A stretch of 64,000 nt of DNA from CAYSCX01 sp964429575 (GCA_964429575.1 CAYSCX010000001.1:1-64000), one strand, 5' to 3'. Shown: positions 25,045 to 33,383, counted from the stretch's first letter. Notes: generated by a model not told the origin, from the letters alone. Program-made: numbers and translations.

Positions 25045-26202
25045 ATGGCCAAGATCGAAGGAACTTGCGACAAGAAATTCGAGCGCGTGCAAAAGGTCTT
25101 CGCGCAAGCGTTCGACGATGGAAAGGAAGTCGGCGCCGCGGTCGCCGTCACGATTGACGGCAAACCGGTGCTCGATATTTGGGGCGGACACACCGACAAG
25201 GCGAAAACCCAGCCATGGACCCGCGACACAATCGTCAACGTGTACTCGACCACCAAGGGTCTCACCGCAATTTGCGCACATCGGCTGGTTGACAAGGGAT
25301 TGCTCGACCTCGATGCGCCGGTCGCAAGCTACTGGCCCGAGTTCGCGCAGGCCGGCAAGGCGAAGCTGCCGGTGCGCTACCTGCTGAGCCATCAGGCGGG
25401 TCTGCCGGGGGTGCGCAAGCCGCTGCAGCCCGACGATCTGTTCAATTGGGACACGATGTGCTCGGCGCTGGCCGAGACGGAGCCGTGGTGGACTCCCGGC
25501 ACCAAGCACGGATACCACGCGATCACTTACGGATGGCTGGTCGGTGAATTGATCCGGCGCATCACGGGCAAGAGCCCGGGCACCTATCTTCGCGATGAAC
25601 TCGCGGCGCCGCTCGGATTGGACTGCCACATCGGGCTCGATGCGAAACACGACGGGCGCGTCGCGGACATGATCGCCGCGCCGCCTCCTCCGCCCGAGCA
25701 GCTAAACATCTTCGCCGAGATGCTGAAGGATCCCGAGTCGATGATGGCGAAGGCCTTCAACAATCCGCCGATGATGCTTAGTCCGGGGCTGGTCAACACG
25801 CGCAAATGGCGCGCGTGCGAATTGCCCGCGGCCAACGGCCACACCAATGCACGATCGCTCGCGCGCGTGTACGGCGCAGTATCGCGCGGCGGCGAAGTGG
25901 ACGGCTACCAGGTTCTGAAACCCGCGAGCATCGCACGCGGCTACACCGAGCAGGCACGTGGGCCTGACGCGGTGTTGCAGCTGTCAACGCGCTTCGGACT
26001 CGGCTTCATGCTCTCGCAGCCGGGCGCATCGCTCGGCCCCAACCCGCGCGCATTCGGCCATCCGGGCGCGGGCGGCTCGCTCGGGTTTGCGGATCCCGAT
26101 GCGAAAGTGGGGTTTGGCTACGTGATGAACAAAATGGAGTCAGGGATACTGATCGATCCGCGCGCGAGCGCGCTCATCGATGCGGTGTACGCATCGCTGT
26201 AA
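25045..26202 (+). CDS. Beta-lactamase-fold serine hydrolase (EstB-type esterase)
   Basis: 385-residue class C beta-lactamase-like hydrolase. S-T-T-K near residue 65 supplies the nucleophile and general base, Y-H-A-I-T-Y-G the Tyr motif, and F-G-H-P-G-A-G-G stands in the place of K-T-G. This combination marks esterases such as EstB rather than true beta-lactamases. AGGAGG lies ten bases before the ATG; 57 upstream codons of open frame are not used. No signal peptide, so cytoplasmic. Substrate unknown. Confidence 0.88.
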   Translation: MAKIEGTCDKKFERVQKVFAQAFDDGKEVGAAVAVTIDGKPVLDIWGGHTDKAKTQPWTRDTIVNVYSTTKGLTAICAHRLVDKGLLDLDAPVASYWPEFAQAGKAKLPVRYLLSHQAGLPGVRKPLQPDDLFNWDTMCSALAETEPWWTPGTKHGYHAITYGWLVGELIRRITGKSPGTYLRDELAAPLGLDCHIGLDAKHDGRVADMIAAPPPPPEQLNIFAEMLKDPESMMAKAFNNPPMMLSPGLVNTRKWRACELPAANGHTNARSLARVYGAVSRGGEVDGYQVLKPASIARGYTEQARGPDAVLQLSTRFGLGFMLSQPGASLGPNPRAFGHPGAGGSLGFADPDAKVGFGYVMNKMESGILIDPRASALIDAVYASL

Positions 26203-26240
26203 CCTGCCGGCGATGCAGCGACGATTTCGATTGAAGAGGA

Positions 26241-26265
26241 GGCCGCGCGCGAGTGCGGCCGCTTT
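26241..26265. terminator. Possible hairpin between convergent genes
   Basis: GGCCGC, an 8-base loop, then GCGGCC form a 6-bp GC stem followed by GCTTTG. It is the only hairpin in the 66-bp gap between the convergent esterase and metallopeptidase genes. The short T run makes intrinsic termination doubtful. Confidence 0.35.
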
Positions 26266-26268
26266 GCC

Positions 26269-27159
26269 CTAAAGGCCCGCCGACTCCATCAATGCGCAGC
26301 GCAACTTGAAGAAGTGCGTCATCGAGGTGAGGTAGCGCACGCGCGATAGCGGCGTCATGCGCCCGCCCTTGAGGTCGAGTTGGAAGCGCGGCGCGATAAG
26401 TTCGTACGCCTTGCGGATGCGCGCGAAGATCTCGTCGGTGCCGCCGTGCGAGACGTTCGATAGCGGACCGATCGTCTTGATCAATTCGGGGCTGTACGCG
26501 GAAAGCGCGACGAAGCTGTCAGCGAACAGTTCATCTGTCTCGCTCAAGTGCTGCGCGAAGGTGCCCTCCATGAACGCGGTCATCGGCTTGGTTTCGCCGA
26601 CCAGCGAGCCGTAGATGAAGTGGCCGATCTCGTGGCCGAGCGTCGCAGCGACCGCGCCCGGATGATGCGCGGTGTTGACGAAAATCACGAACTTGAGCTT
26701 CTCGCCGACGTTGGCGCGGCAGAAGAAACCGCGTAGCGCGAGCCCCGCGCCTTTGCGGTACGGCTCGGCGCGCAGCTCGATTTCGCGCGGTCCAAAAATG
26801 TGGCTCAAATGGTCGAGCAGGGCGTCGTTCTCCAAGCTCGTCCAAGGACGCGGAGTCCCTTTGAGCTCGGACTCGACCTTCGACATCTTGGCCTTGATCT
26901 CTTCTTCGACGATTCGCGAAAGTTCTTTGAGCAGAGGCTTCTCCGGGAACGCCTCCAGCTCCATGTAGTCCGACGAAAGGATCTTCTTGAGGTCGCCGAG
27001 ATGGTTGATCACCCGCTTGCCGAGCGAGGGGAACGGCACCTTCATCTCGGTGAGCAACTTCGAGACAAGGCTATCTACCTCGCGCAGCGTGAGCGCGTCG
27101 GTCTCACGCGTGTAACCGCGCTTCAGAGGCGCCGGTGTCGCATGCGCAGCGGAGTTCAT
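26269..27159 (-). CDS. ImmA/IrrE-type zinc metallopeptidase-like protein
   Basis: 296-residue protein with G-H-E-I-G-H near residue 175 and E-T-D-E-L-F-A-D about 28 residues on, the zinc ligands of M78 (ImmA/IrrE) peptidases. These cleave cognate repressors in stress or mobile-element regulation. The N-terminal 130 residues are helical and charged. Start at MNSAAHATP has GGAG seven bases upstream; an ATG 13 codons earlier and a TTG before it lack one. An XRE regulator gene lies upstream on the same strand, the usual ImmA/ImmR pairing, but 330 bases separate them. Confidence 0.78.
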   Translation of the reverse strand: MNSAAHATPAPLKRGYTRETDALTLREVDSLVSKLLTEMKVPFPSLGKRVINHLGDLKKILSSDYMELEAFPEKPLLKELSRIVEEEIKAKMSKVESELKGTPRPWTSLENDALLDHLSHIFGPREIELRAEPYRKGAGLALRGFFCRANVGEKLKFVIFVNTAHHPGAVAATLGHEIGHFIYGSLVGETKPMTAFMEGTFAQHLSETDELFADSFVALSAYSPELIKTIGPLSNVSHGGTDEIFARIRKAYELIAPRFQLDLKGGRMTPLSRVRYLTSMTHFFKLRCALMESAGL

Positions 27160-27489
27160 CAGTTCACTCCAATGGCTATTCGCAGACGCCTTGTGCATCG
27201 TCAAGCCAGTCCCCGCTGGAGCGTAAAGATTGCAACCAACTGGCCCATTGAAATGTTAATTTTGCACACCGTATGCCAACCCCAGCCGCCTTTGTTTCTG
27301 GTTAGTATTTGGCCGCCCCGCGTGGCACGAGCGCCGCATCGATGCAGCATTGCCGCAAGTGCGGCATCTCAACGCATCGTTTAGGCGAAGGCGCAGCGAA
27401 GACCGGACGGGCGCCATGATGCGGGTGTTCGTAGCCTGGCGGCGAGCGTCGGTGCAAGACTGCGCGTTCCATCAATTTCTTCTCCGAGT
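27160..27489. other. 330-bp spacer between regulator and metallopeptidase genes
   Basis: The left 130 bases are AT-richer than the surroundings and probably hold the metallopeptidase promoter (reverse strand; TTGGCA near 27270 is a possible -35, with no convincing -10). On the right, a reverse frame of 56 codons starts at ATG 27472 after GGAGAAGAA, right behind the regulator stop. It is His/Pro/Arg-rich and resembles nothing I know, so I do not call it a gene. Confidence 0.4.
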
Positions 27490-27915
27490 TCAACTCACCA
27501 ATGCGTGTCGCACTGTGTTCAGAATGTAGAGAAAGTCACGCGCGCTTCGCACCTCGCCCATCAGCGCAACCTGCGAGAGCATATCCATCTCCCGCGGTGT
27601 GATGTGCATCGCGCGGTGCAGCCGTTGATTACCGCGGAATTCGTCCCAGGCGCTGCTTGCCTTGCCGTTCATCTTTGGGTGCAGCAGTTCGCGCGCCCGA
27701 GGATTGGCCAGGAAGAACAAGAAACGCCGGTCGAGTCCGAGCACATCAGCAAGCCGCGTCACCACATCGTTGGACGGATGACGTTTGTCGGCCTCAAGGT
27801 GTCCGATGTACGGCGTGGAAGTGCGGATGCGCCGGGCGATTTCGTCCTGCGTCAGGTCGCACTGTCTGCGCCGTTCGCGGATCACATGTCCAAATGTCCC
27901 CTTCGGTTCCAGCAT
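27490..27915 (-). CDS. XRE-family helix-turn-helix regulator
   Basis: 141-residue DNA-binding protein. Residues 8-65 form a Cro/C1-type HTH: V-I-R-E-R-R-R-Q-C-D-L-T-Q-D-E-I-A, T-S-T-P-Y-I-G-H-L-E, and N-D-V-V-T-R-L-A-D-V-L-G-L. The C-terminal half (P-R-E-M-D-M-L-S-Q-V-A) is a separate helical part, perhaps for sensing or dimerising. The HTH plus zinc peptidase pair suggests a repressor inactivated by proteolysis. Operator not identified. Confidence 0.9.
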   Translation of the reverse strand: MLEPKGTFGHVIRERRRQCDLTQDEIARRIRTSTPYIGHLEADKRHPSNDVVTRLADVLGLDRRFLFFLANPRARELLHPKMNGKASSAWDEFRGNQRLHRAMHITPREMDMLSQVALMGEVRSARDFLYILNTVRHALVS

Positions 27916-28020
27916 GGAAGCCTCCTCAATGCTTCCGGCGTAACTTATTCCGGATTACCTTCTTGTCCTCTTTCCACAGCGCGCCAGCGTCGGCGCGCCA
28001 ACCTCGCCCCCAGCGGCGCG

Positions 28021-28503
28021 CTATCCAGCGGGATGCGCGCCGTAAACTCCGTTGCTCATCTCGATTTGATTGCCCATCACACCATCGTCCCTGCGCATCG
28101 CGAGGCCCCCGAATCCGGTCAGCAGATCCGCGCGTCGCAGTAACTCGCGCCGATGTCTTTGCGCTTGGCGGCAGGCGCGCGAGCCGGCGCAACGCTCCAG
28201 CCTTGCGCGCTTGCGAATCAGCGACGCGACCATCGCCTTGTACAGGCGCAGCTGCGCTCCCAGCTCCACCCAGTAGCAGGGCGAGCAGACCGGAGTGCAC
28301 AATCCGGTTTCATCCGGTCCCGGACAGGCGTAAACGGCCGAGCAAGTGAAACAGTGATGTGCGTGTGGTTTGCGCGCGTCGCCGGCCGTCGTGTCCGCGG
28401 TGGGCCACGGCAGCGGACGCAATTCGAGGCAGCGTTTCGCGCGCCGATCGGCGCGCGTGGCGCCGCCACTTGGTCGCGATATGGCACCAATGCCTGATCG
28501 CAT
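28021..28503 (-). CDS. Cys-rich hypothetical protein
   Basis: 160-residue protein I do not recognise. Its middle carries a dense metal-type cluster: H-H-C-F-T-C, V-Y-A-C-P-G-P, G-L-C-T-P-V-C-S-P-C-Y-W. An Arg/Leu-rich helical tail follows, with C-A-G-S-R-A-C. The Cys pairs suggest zinc or Fe-S binding. The first 35 residues are Arg-rich and may lie before the true start. A TTGACA-containing promoter just upstream supports expression. About 105 bases separate it from the XRE gene downstream. Confidence 0.5.
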   Translation of the reverse strand: MRSGIGAISRPSGGATRADRRAKRCLELRPLPWPTADTTAGDARKPHAHHCFTCSAVYACPGPDETGLCTPVCSPCYWVELGAQLRLYKAMVASLIRKRARLERCAGSRACRQAQRHRRELLRRADLLTGFGGLAMRRDDGVMGNQIEMSNGVYGAHPAG

Positions 28504-28511
28504 AATGCCGT

Positions 28512-28540
28512 ATTGTTTATATTATTCTACATTCTGTCAA
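28512..28540 (-). promoter_or_regulatory. Sigma-70-like promoter, possibly leaderless
   Basis: On the reverse strand TTGACA (28535-28540) is perfect, followed by a 17-base AT-rich spacer and AACAAT (28512-28517). The expected transcript start falls at or within a few bases of the ATG at 28503, so the message would have little or no leader. It lies in the most AT-rich patch of the region. Confidence 0.5.
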
Positions 28541-28700
28541 GGTGGGCAGGAGCCACTCTTTTATGGCCTTTTCGGCTCGTACGGCTCAGATCCGCCGCTT
28601 GGGCGGCGATACGGGGCTATCGCGGGCGGGGGTTGATTGTGCGCGGCGGCGCTGTGCTATTTCGACGGGCGGAGCGGCGCGATTTCAGACGCGCGGTCCG

Positions 28701-29726
<1,026 letters not shown>

Positions 29727-29755
29727 GTCGTTTGCCTCACTGGATCGATTTCAAA

Positions 29756-29788
29756 TTGGTGCCGAGGGCGGGACTTGAACCCGCATGC
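29756..29788 (-). repeat. 33-bp direct repeat of the tRNA-Leu(CAA) 3' end (att-like, distal copy)
   Basis: These 33 bases are identical to 31370-31402, covering the acceptor 3' strand, CCA and T-arm of the intact tRNA-Leu, in the same orientation, 1,614 bases away. No matching 5' half follows, so this is a fragment and not a gene. A 3'-end duplication of a tRNA is the classical footprint of tyrosine-integrase insertion. It would be the attR-like end of a small element whose attL-like end reconstitutes the tRNA. Confidence 0.8.
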
Positions 29789-30002
29789 TGTCTAGGATTT
29801 TCGAGCGATCTTCCCAACAATAGCGCCCCTTCGGGGCCGGTAGGAAACAGTCGCGTTCGAGGGTTTAGTGCCAGTTCGGTGCCAGTCCAGAGTGCGAAAC
29901 TACGTCTCAGGGTCCCTACCAGATCCCATTCCCCTCCTGATCACACAACGCAATGTGCGGTGAACCTTCGCGCGCTCGCCTTCGAGATGTGGCCTCGGGG
30001 AC

Positions 30003-30278
30003 CTACGCAGACTTTCCTTCGGCAGAACCGGATCCTGAAGCCCTGGCAACAGCGCTGGCGATCAGGCCGGTTACGTTGCCGTGCTCATCGCGTTCGAAAT
30101 CTATGTCTGCTCCAGGATTTTTGAGCATATAGAGAATGAACTGACTCAGCTTACGAAGTTGGGCTGCCTCCTCCTTCAATTCGACCGCGGCTTTTCGGTA
30201 ATACCTTCTGGCGACGTACCAAGTGATGAATCCGCCGAGCGCCACGCTGACAGTTGTAGCGAGCAAGTCCCTGATCAT
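30003..30278 (-). CDS. Small single-pass membrane protein
   Basis: 91 residues. One N-terminal helix (S-V-A-L-G-G-F-I-T-W-Y-V) ends in a basic stretch Y-V-A-R-R-Y-Y-R-K-A, followed by a charged helix E-L-K-E-E-A-A-Q-L-R-K-L and a C-terminal segment with D-E-H-G-N-V-T-G-L. The positive-inside rule puts the C-terminal part in the cytoplasm. Short proteins with this W-Y-V-A-R-R-Y-Y plan occur as accessory genes near integrases. Function unknown. It lies inside the tRNA-bounded segment. Confidence 0.65.
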   Translation of the reverse strand: MIRDLLATTVSVALGGFITWYVARRYYRKAAVELKEEAAQLRKLSQFILYMLKNPGADIDFERDEHGNVTGLIASAVARASGSGSAEGKSA

Positions 30279-30443
30279 TTTCCGCCCCTTATCGTCCGCC
30301 CGACCGTGCCGTCGAAGCGTCGTGCACCCGCATGATGCACGTAGCGGATGACGATTGTTCTCCGGCCTGTTGGTGGCTTCAAGGCACCTGATCGTCGGTC
30401 GTTCACAGCCCCTGGGGAGTTGGACCGGGTGGTTTGGGTTTTA

Positions 30444-30471
30444 GGTGCCGACGGCGGGACTTGAACCCGCA
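30444..30471 (-). repeat. 3' fragment of a second tRNA-Leu type
   Basis: The 28 bases match the tRNA-Leu 3' end at 27 positions; the difference at 30452 falls in the acceptor stem, so its parent tRNA would have a GCCGACG...CGTCGGC stem. That points to a different Leu isoacceptor. No D-arm or anticodon arm can be drawn from the sequence beyond it. The rest of the spacer up to 30692 holds no gene I can support. Confidence 0.6.
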
Positions 30472-30692
30472 CGTGGTTTCACTCTCTGCCGCCAGCGGCT
30501 AGCATGGGTCAAAATCGTCGAAACTCCAAGCGCTTCTCGGCTTGTTTTACGAGTTGTCTTACCCGCGCTTTCCTATTGGTTTCCAAGGGCTTTGGCGCGT
30601 GATCTTCGGATGGCGCACCTGCAGTGCGAACGTCGACGCGACGAATGATGTCTCGCGGAGCTCACGGCTTGGCGCGATAGCGGAGCGCGGCG

Positions 30693-31127
30693 CTACTTCA
30701 CTTGACTATATGGAGACATCTGCACGCCGGACGAAGCGTCCGTCCAGCGCGTGCACTCCGATGAGGCGCGGCGAAGGTCGTCGGGGCAGGTGTCGACGCC
30801 GAGGCAGATGAGTTCGATGGCGTTGGCATTGGCGTTGGCGCGGGCGAGCATGTCGGCGGCGCCGCGGGCTTCGTCGCAGGCGCGGGCGCGGGCAAGGACA
30901 TCGGCGTGGGCGTCGGCGCAGGCGCGGGTGCGGGCGTCGGCGATGGTGCGGACCTCGGCGCAGGCGCGAGGCATGTCACGGGCGTTGGCGCAGGCGTCGG
31001 CGCAGGTGCTGGCGATGGTGCTGGTGTTGGCGCAGCCGATGGCGCCAGCGATGGCGGCGGCGACCGCGACGGCGCGGGCCACCACTTGAAATCCTGTGGC
31101 CTTGACGGTCATCGTGGCGTTTTTCAT
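30693..31127 (-). CDS. Ala/Cys-rich low-complexity putative lipoprotein
   Basis: 144-residue protein beginning MKNATMTVKATGF with GGAGG four bases upstream. A hydrophobic signal segment ends in A-G-A-I-G-C, an acceptable lipobox, so lipidation at that Cys is plausible. The mature part is built of irregular A-x-A-C/R units (for example T-C-A-D-A-C-A-N-A-R-D), coming from a DNA stretch (30820-31085) with strong six-base G-G-C-G-n-n periodicity. No family is recognised. It may be a helical, disulfide-bearing surface protein, or noncoding repeat DNA with a chance start. The good start site and signal peptide favour a gene. Confidence 0.45.
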   Translation of the reverse strand: MKNATMTVKATGFQVVARAVAVAAAIAGAIGCANTSTIASTCADACANARDMPRACAEVRTIADARTRACADAHADVLARARACDEARGAADMLARANANANAIELICLGVDTCPDDLRRASSECTRWTDASSGVQMSPYSQVK

Positions 31128-31369
31128 GGTTCCTCCGCGTTCGGGAGAAAGGTTCCATCCGGCGCGCGCCGGGCGCTCGCCGCTCTTGCTCGGCCGGCTT
31201 TGGCGAACGGTTCGTAGCTGGCTGCAATCCATCGTTCCCACGCTTCGTTGTGGCTCATCAACGTGCGATTTGGCTAACGCCACAGGCAACCCGGTGGGGG
31301 TGGCTCTCCACCGGCGCGGGCGAACCCGCCAGTCTGGGATCTTTGTTCACTCACTAAACTCGGATCAAG

Positions 31370-31456
<87 letters not shown>

Positions 31457-31478
31457 ACTCGACGCAGCAGCCGCAAAC

Positions 31479-31511
31479 TTCGCGGCGACAGTCGAGGTTA
31501 TAGGGCAAGGG
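31479..31511 (-). repeat. 33-bp direct repeat of the tRNA-Leu leader (copy 1, at the tRNA)
   Basis: Identical to 33071-33103 in the same orientation, 1,592 bases apart. It covers the -10 element and upstream leader of tRNA-Leu. Sequence diverges on both sides. The two copies bracket the integrase remnant, GIY-YIG gene and hicBA. Confidence 0.8.
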
Positions 31512-31525
31512 ACGAATTGCTACAA
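31497..31525 (-). promoter_or_regulatory. Promoter of tRNA-Leu(CAA)
   Basis: On the reverse strand TTGTAG (31520-31525) and TATAAC (31497-31502) are separated by 17 bases. Transcription would start near 31490 and give a leader of about 35 bases before the mature tRNA. The -10 lies within the duplicated 33-mer, whereas the -35 lies outside it and so differs between the copies. Confidence 0.65.
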
Positions 31526-31752
31526 TGCCGTTGGCGGGTGCGTCATTCATCGGCGCGCGGCATTCAGCCGCAATACCGTTGGTCGGTCACCGAACGCAAT
31601 GGGTCTATCAGCGTTACGACATCGTTGATGAGGCGATGTTCGGAGAGGGCGCGCTCAAACTGGCGGCGATTCACGCCGTCGAGAAGAATGGTGGTCGCAA
31701 TATAGTGACTCTGAAGAGTCGGAAGACCGATATTGCCGAAGGTAACAGCTAA
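31525..31752 (+). pseudogene. Tyrosine recombinase (phage-type integrase) C-terminal remnant
   Basis: The 75-codon frame contains PLVGHRTQWVYQRYDIVDE, the box II end of tyrosine integrases: G-H-R-T holds the conserved His/Arg-side motif and the Tyr of R-Y-D-I is the nucleophile position. It continues with A-L-K-L-A-A-I as in intact integrases. Nothing upstream encodes the N-terminal and core domains, and the tRNA promoter repeat lies 14 bases before it, so this is a truncated relic. It explains how the neighbouring tRNA was targeted. Confidence 0.65.
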
Positions 31753-31767
31753 GACAGCCAAGAAACC

Positions 31768-32298
31768 GTGAGCGAGAGGCCTGCTTATAGAGAATTGACC
31801 GCCGCGAAGGAATTCTCCGGTCCAAATGCAATGCATGAATCCTTTGCCAGTTACGTCGACACGCTCCACCCATTGTTCGAGAAGCTCGTTGGTATGACGC
31901 CGGTAAAGATTGAAGACTTGCGTAAGCCCCTGCCGGACAAGTGCGTCTATCTCTTTAGCGAAAAGGGAACACACCTGTACGTCGGCAGGACCAATCACTT
32001 CCGACAGCGCATGCGACAGCATTCGATTGATGCGGCCCAGCACAATCAAGCGGTCTTTGCGTTCAGATTGGCGCGAACGGAAACAGGGAAAATAATTGCC
32101 ACCTATTCCCAGACGGGTTCGCGCACTGCACTACTCGCAGACCCGCAGTTCGCCGAGGCATTCCTGCGTGCTAAGGCTCGCATTCGCACCATGGAACTCA
32201 GGTATGTTGAGGAGACGGACCCGCTTCGACAAGCACTCCTTGAAATCTATGTCGCGGTAGTTCTTCGTACGCCGCACAACGATTTCGAGACGCACTAG
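31768..32298 (+). CDS. GIY-YIG nuclease domain protein
   Basis: 176-residue protein. Residues 59-85 hold the variant GIY-YIG core: C-V-Y-L-F at the first strand, L-Y-V-G-R-T at the second with the conserved Arg, then H-F-R-Q-R-M-R-Q-H. A Glu in L-L-E-I-Y near residue 160 could be the metal ligand. The first 50 residues are helical and unfamiliar. Standalone GIY-YIG proteins occur in mobile and defence contexts. It starts at GTG, 16 bases after the integrase remnant, without a strong ribosome site. DNA cleavage is inferred. Confidence 0.75.
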   Translation: MSERPAYRELTAAKEFSGPNAMHESFASYVDTLHPLFEKLVGMTPVKIEDLRKPLPDKCVYLFSEKGTHLYVGRTNHFRQRMRQHSIDAAQHNQAVFAFRLARTETGKIIATYSQTGSRTALLADPQFAEAFLRAKARIRTMELRYVEETDPLRQALLEIYVAVVLRTPHNDFETH

Positions 32299-32398
32299 TC
32301 TGACAATCAGGCGTTGACCTTGAAGCCAAGCCATCGAAGGCTTTTCATTGTACGCCCGTTGCAGATTGGCACCTCTTCCTTGTTGACCCACTCGGCGT

Positions 32399-32623
32399 TC
32401 AGGCCTTGTCCCACTCGTCTCTGTCGATCTCCGCGTCGCGTAGGACGCGGCTTAACAGATCGACGCTAATGTCTCCACGATGAGGATTGGGCACTCGGAT
32501 GTTGGCCTTCCCCGGGGCGGACATGAACTCATGCTTGCCGCCCGCCTTTGGGCCGTCGTAGCCGAGCTTTCTCAGCTTTCGGACAAACTCACTCCGTGAG
32601 CACGGCGTGAGGCGCGGCGGCAT
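32399..32623 (-). CDS. hicA: HicA-type mRNA interferase toxin
   Basis: 74-residue double-stranded-RNA-binding-fold toxin. The core G-G-K-H-E-F-M carries the catalytic His, followed by I-R-V-P-N-P-H-R-G-D-I-S and L-L-S-R-V-L-R-D-A-E-I-D-R-D-E-W. HicA cleaves mRNA until blocked by HicB. Here the antitoxin gene is upstream, 9 bases away, the reverse of the commonest hicA-hicB order but known in other systems. The motif is intact, so the toxin may be active. Confidence 0.92.
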   Translation of the reverse strand: MPPRLTPCSRSEFVRKLRKLGYDGPKAGGKHEFMSAPGKANIRVPNPHRGDISVDLLSRVLRDAEIDRDEWDKA

Positions 32624-32632
32624 GAACGCGAA

Positions 32633-32893
32633 CTAGCCCTCGACGCTGCGAGGAAGCTCTGCAATCGAAATCCCATCGAATTTGGGCGGCGCCACGCGCG
32701 CGCCAGTAGTACCGTTAACGAACAGCCAGTCGTCAAGCGCCGCCAGCAGATCGTTGCGGGTGTCCTCGATGTTCGGCTCGTTCGCCCACAAGCCGGGGAG
32801 ACCGGGGATATGCGCGTACCAGCTTCCGTCTTCCAGTCGCTCGTACTCAGCGTGGCGCATCGCGGCGTGGAGATAGTCTGTAAGTAGGCCCAC
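32633..32893 (-). CDS. hicB: HicB-type antitoxin
   Basis: 86-residue partial RNase-H-fold antitoxin: Y-E-R-L-E-D-G-S-W-Y-A-H-I-P-G-L-P-G-L-W, then I-E-D-T-R-N-D-L-L-A-A-L-D-D-W. No separate DNA-binding domain is seen, so autoregulation may be weak or act through the N-terminal 15 residues. It begins with GTG. A GTGACA/TAGGGT pair with 17-base spacing puts the transcript start at the codon itself, suggesting a leaderless message. Confidence 0.9.
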   Translation of the reverse strand: MGLLTDYLHAAMRHAEYERLEDGSWYAHIPGLPGLWANEPNIEDTRNDLLAALDDWLFVNGTTGARVAPPKFDGISIAELPRSVEG

Positions 32894-33070
32894 GGCACAA
32901 CCCTAGCACCGAGGCGCCGACGTGTCACCGGTTTAACCCGCCGCGCGTCGCCGCCCCTGAGCGCGTTTCTGCGTGCCGTCGGCTTGCGCCGACGCTGGCG
33001 CCATCATGATCAGCGAGACGCCCCAGCGGGAATAGGCTACCAAGAGCGGGGTCGGGCAGTGGTCGCGCAA

Positions 33071-33103
33071 TTCGCGGCGACAGTCGAGGTTATAGGGCAA
33101 GGG
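33071..33103 (-). repeat. 33-bp direct repeat of the tRNA-Leu leader (copy 2, orphan)
   Basis: Exact copy of 31479-31511. No tRNA follows it on the reverse strand; the next bases are unrelated. It forms the right boundary of the segment with hicBA and the GIY-YIG gene. Confidence 0.8.
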
Positions 33104-33117
33104 GCGGTCCGGGACAA
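33089..33117 (-). promoter_or_regulatory. Orphan duplicate of the tRNA-Leu promoter
   Basis: TTGTCC (33112-33117) and TATAAC (33089-33094) with a 17-base spacer on the reverse strand, aligned base for base with the tRNA promoter except for the -35. It points toward hicB, about 195 bases away, and could drive extra transcription into hicBA. Confidence 0.5.
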
Positions 33118-33345
33118 CGACGATGCCGTTGTTGCTGCTGCGCACCGAACGCCGTGGGCATGCATCGGCGGCCTTGGACCTGAACGGCTCGAAAAAGCCC
33201 ATCGAGAACTCACGATTTTCGCCACCTGCGTTGCGTCGCAACCCATTGTCCGCGTACACCAGATGCATGGAGGCGCCGAGCCGGACACCGGGTTTCCATA
33301 GCGAGCTTTCCAGCGGAGCGCAGATTGGCGCGTTGCGCAGGGCGC

Positions 33346-33375
33346 TTGACTGCGCGCGACAAAATGTTCTAAAAC
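33346..33375 (+). promoter_or_regulatory. Candidate promoter of the methyltransferase gene
   Basis: TTGACT (33346-33351) and TAAAAC (33370-33375) with an 18-base spacer. The predicted transcript start coincides with the GTG at 33384, again suggesting a leaderless message. Confidence 0.45.
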
Positions 33376-33383
33376 TCTACACT

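Larger units (their letters stand above)
32894..33383. other. 490-bp spacer right of hicBA holding an orphan tRNA-promoter copy
   Basis: No gene is supported. The region holds the divergent hicB promoter side, the second copy of the tRNA leader repeat with its -35/-10 pair, and the promoter of the next methyltransferase gene at its right end. A forward open frame through it is an N-terminal extension of that methyltransferase with no family likeness. Confidence 0.6.

Noticed and set aside
27302..27472. 56-codon reverse frame after the XRE gene
   Set aside because: It has an acceptable ribosome site but a His/Pro/Arg-rich sequence with no recognisable fold. Kept out for lack of support.
29789..29900. 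Possible integrase tail read through into the tRNA fragment (reverse strand, W-T-G-T-E-L-A-L-N-P)
   Set aside because: No catalytic motif and only a short open stretch; the likeness is too slight to call, although its position would suit an integrase end.
30275..30472. 65-codon reverse frame starting MRVQVPPSAPK
   Set aside because: Its start is a translation of the tRNA T-arm fragment, a well-known annotation artefact; the rest has no likeness.
30906..31217. Gly/Ala-rich forward frame opposite the putative lipoprotein
   Set aside because: Produced by the G-G-C-G-n-n hexamer repeats in another frame; no ribosome site or signal peptide.
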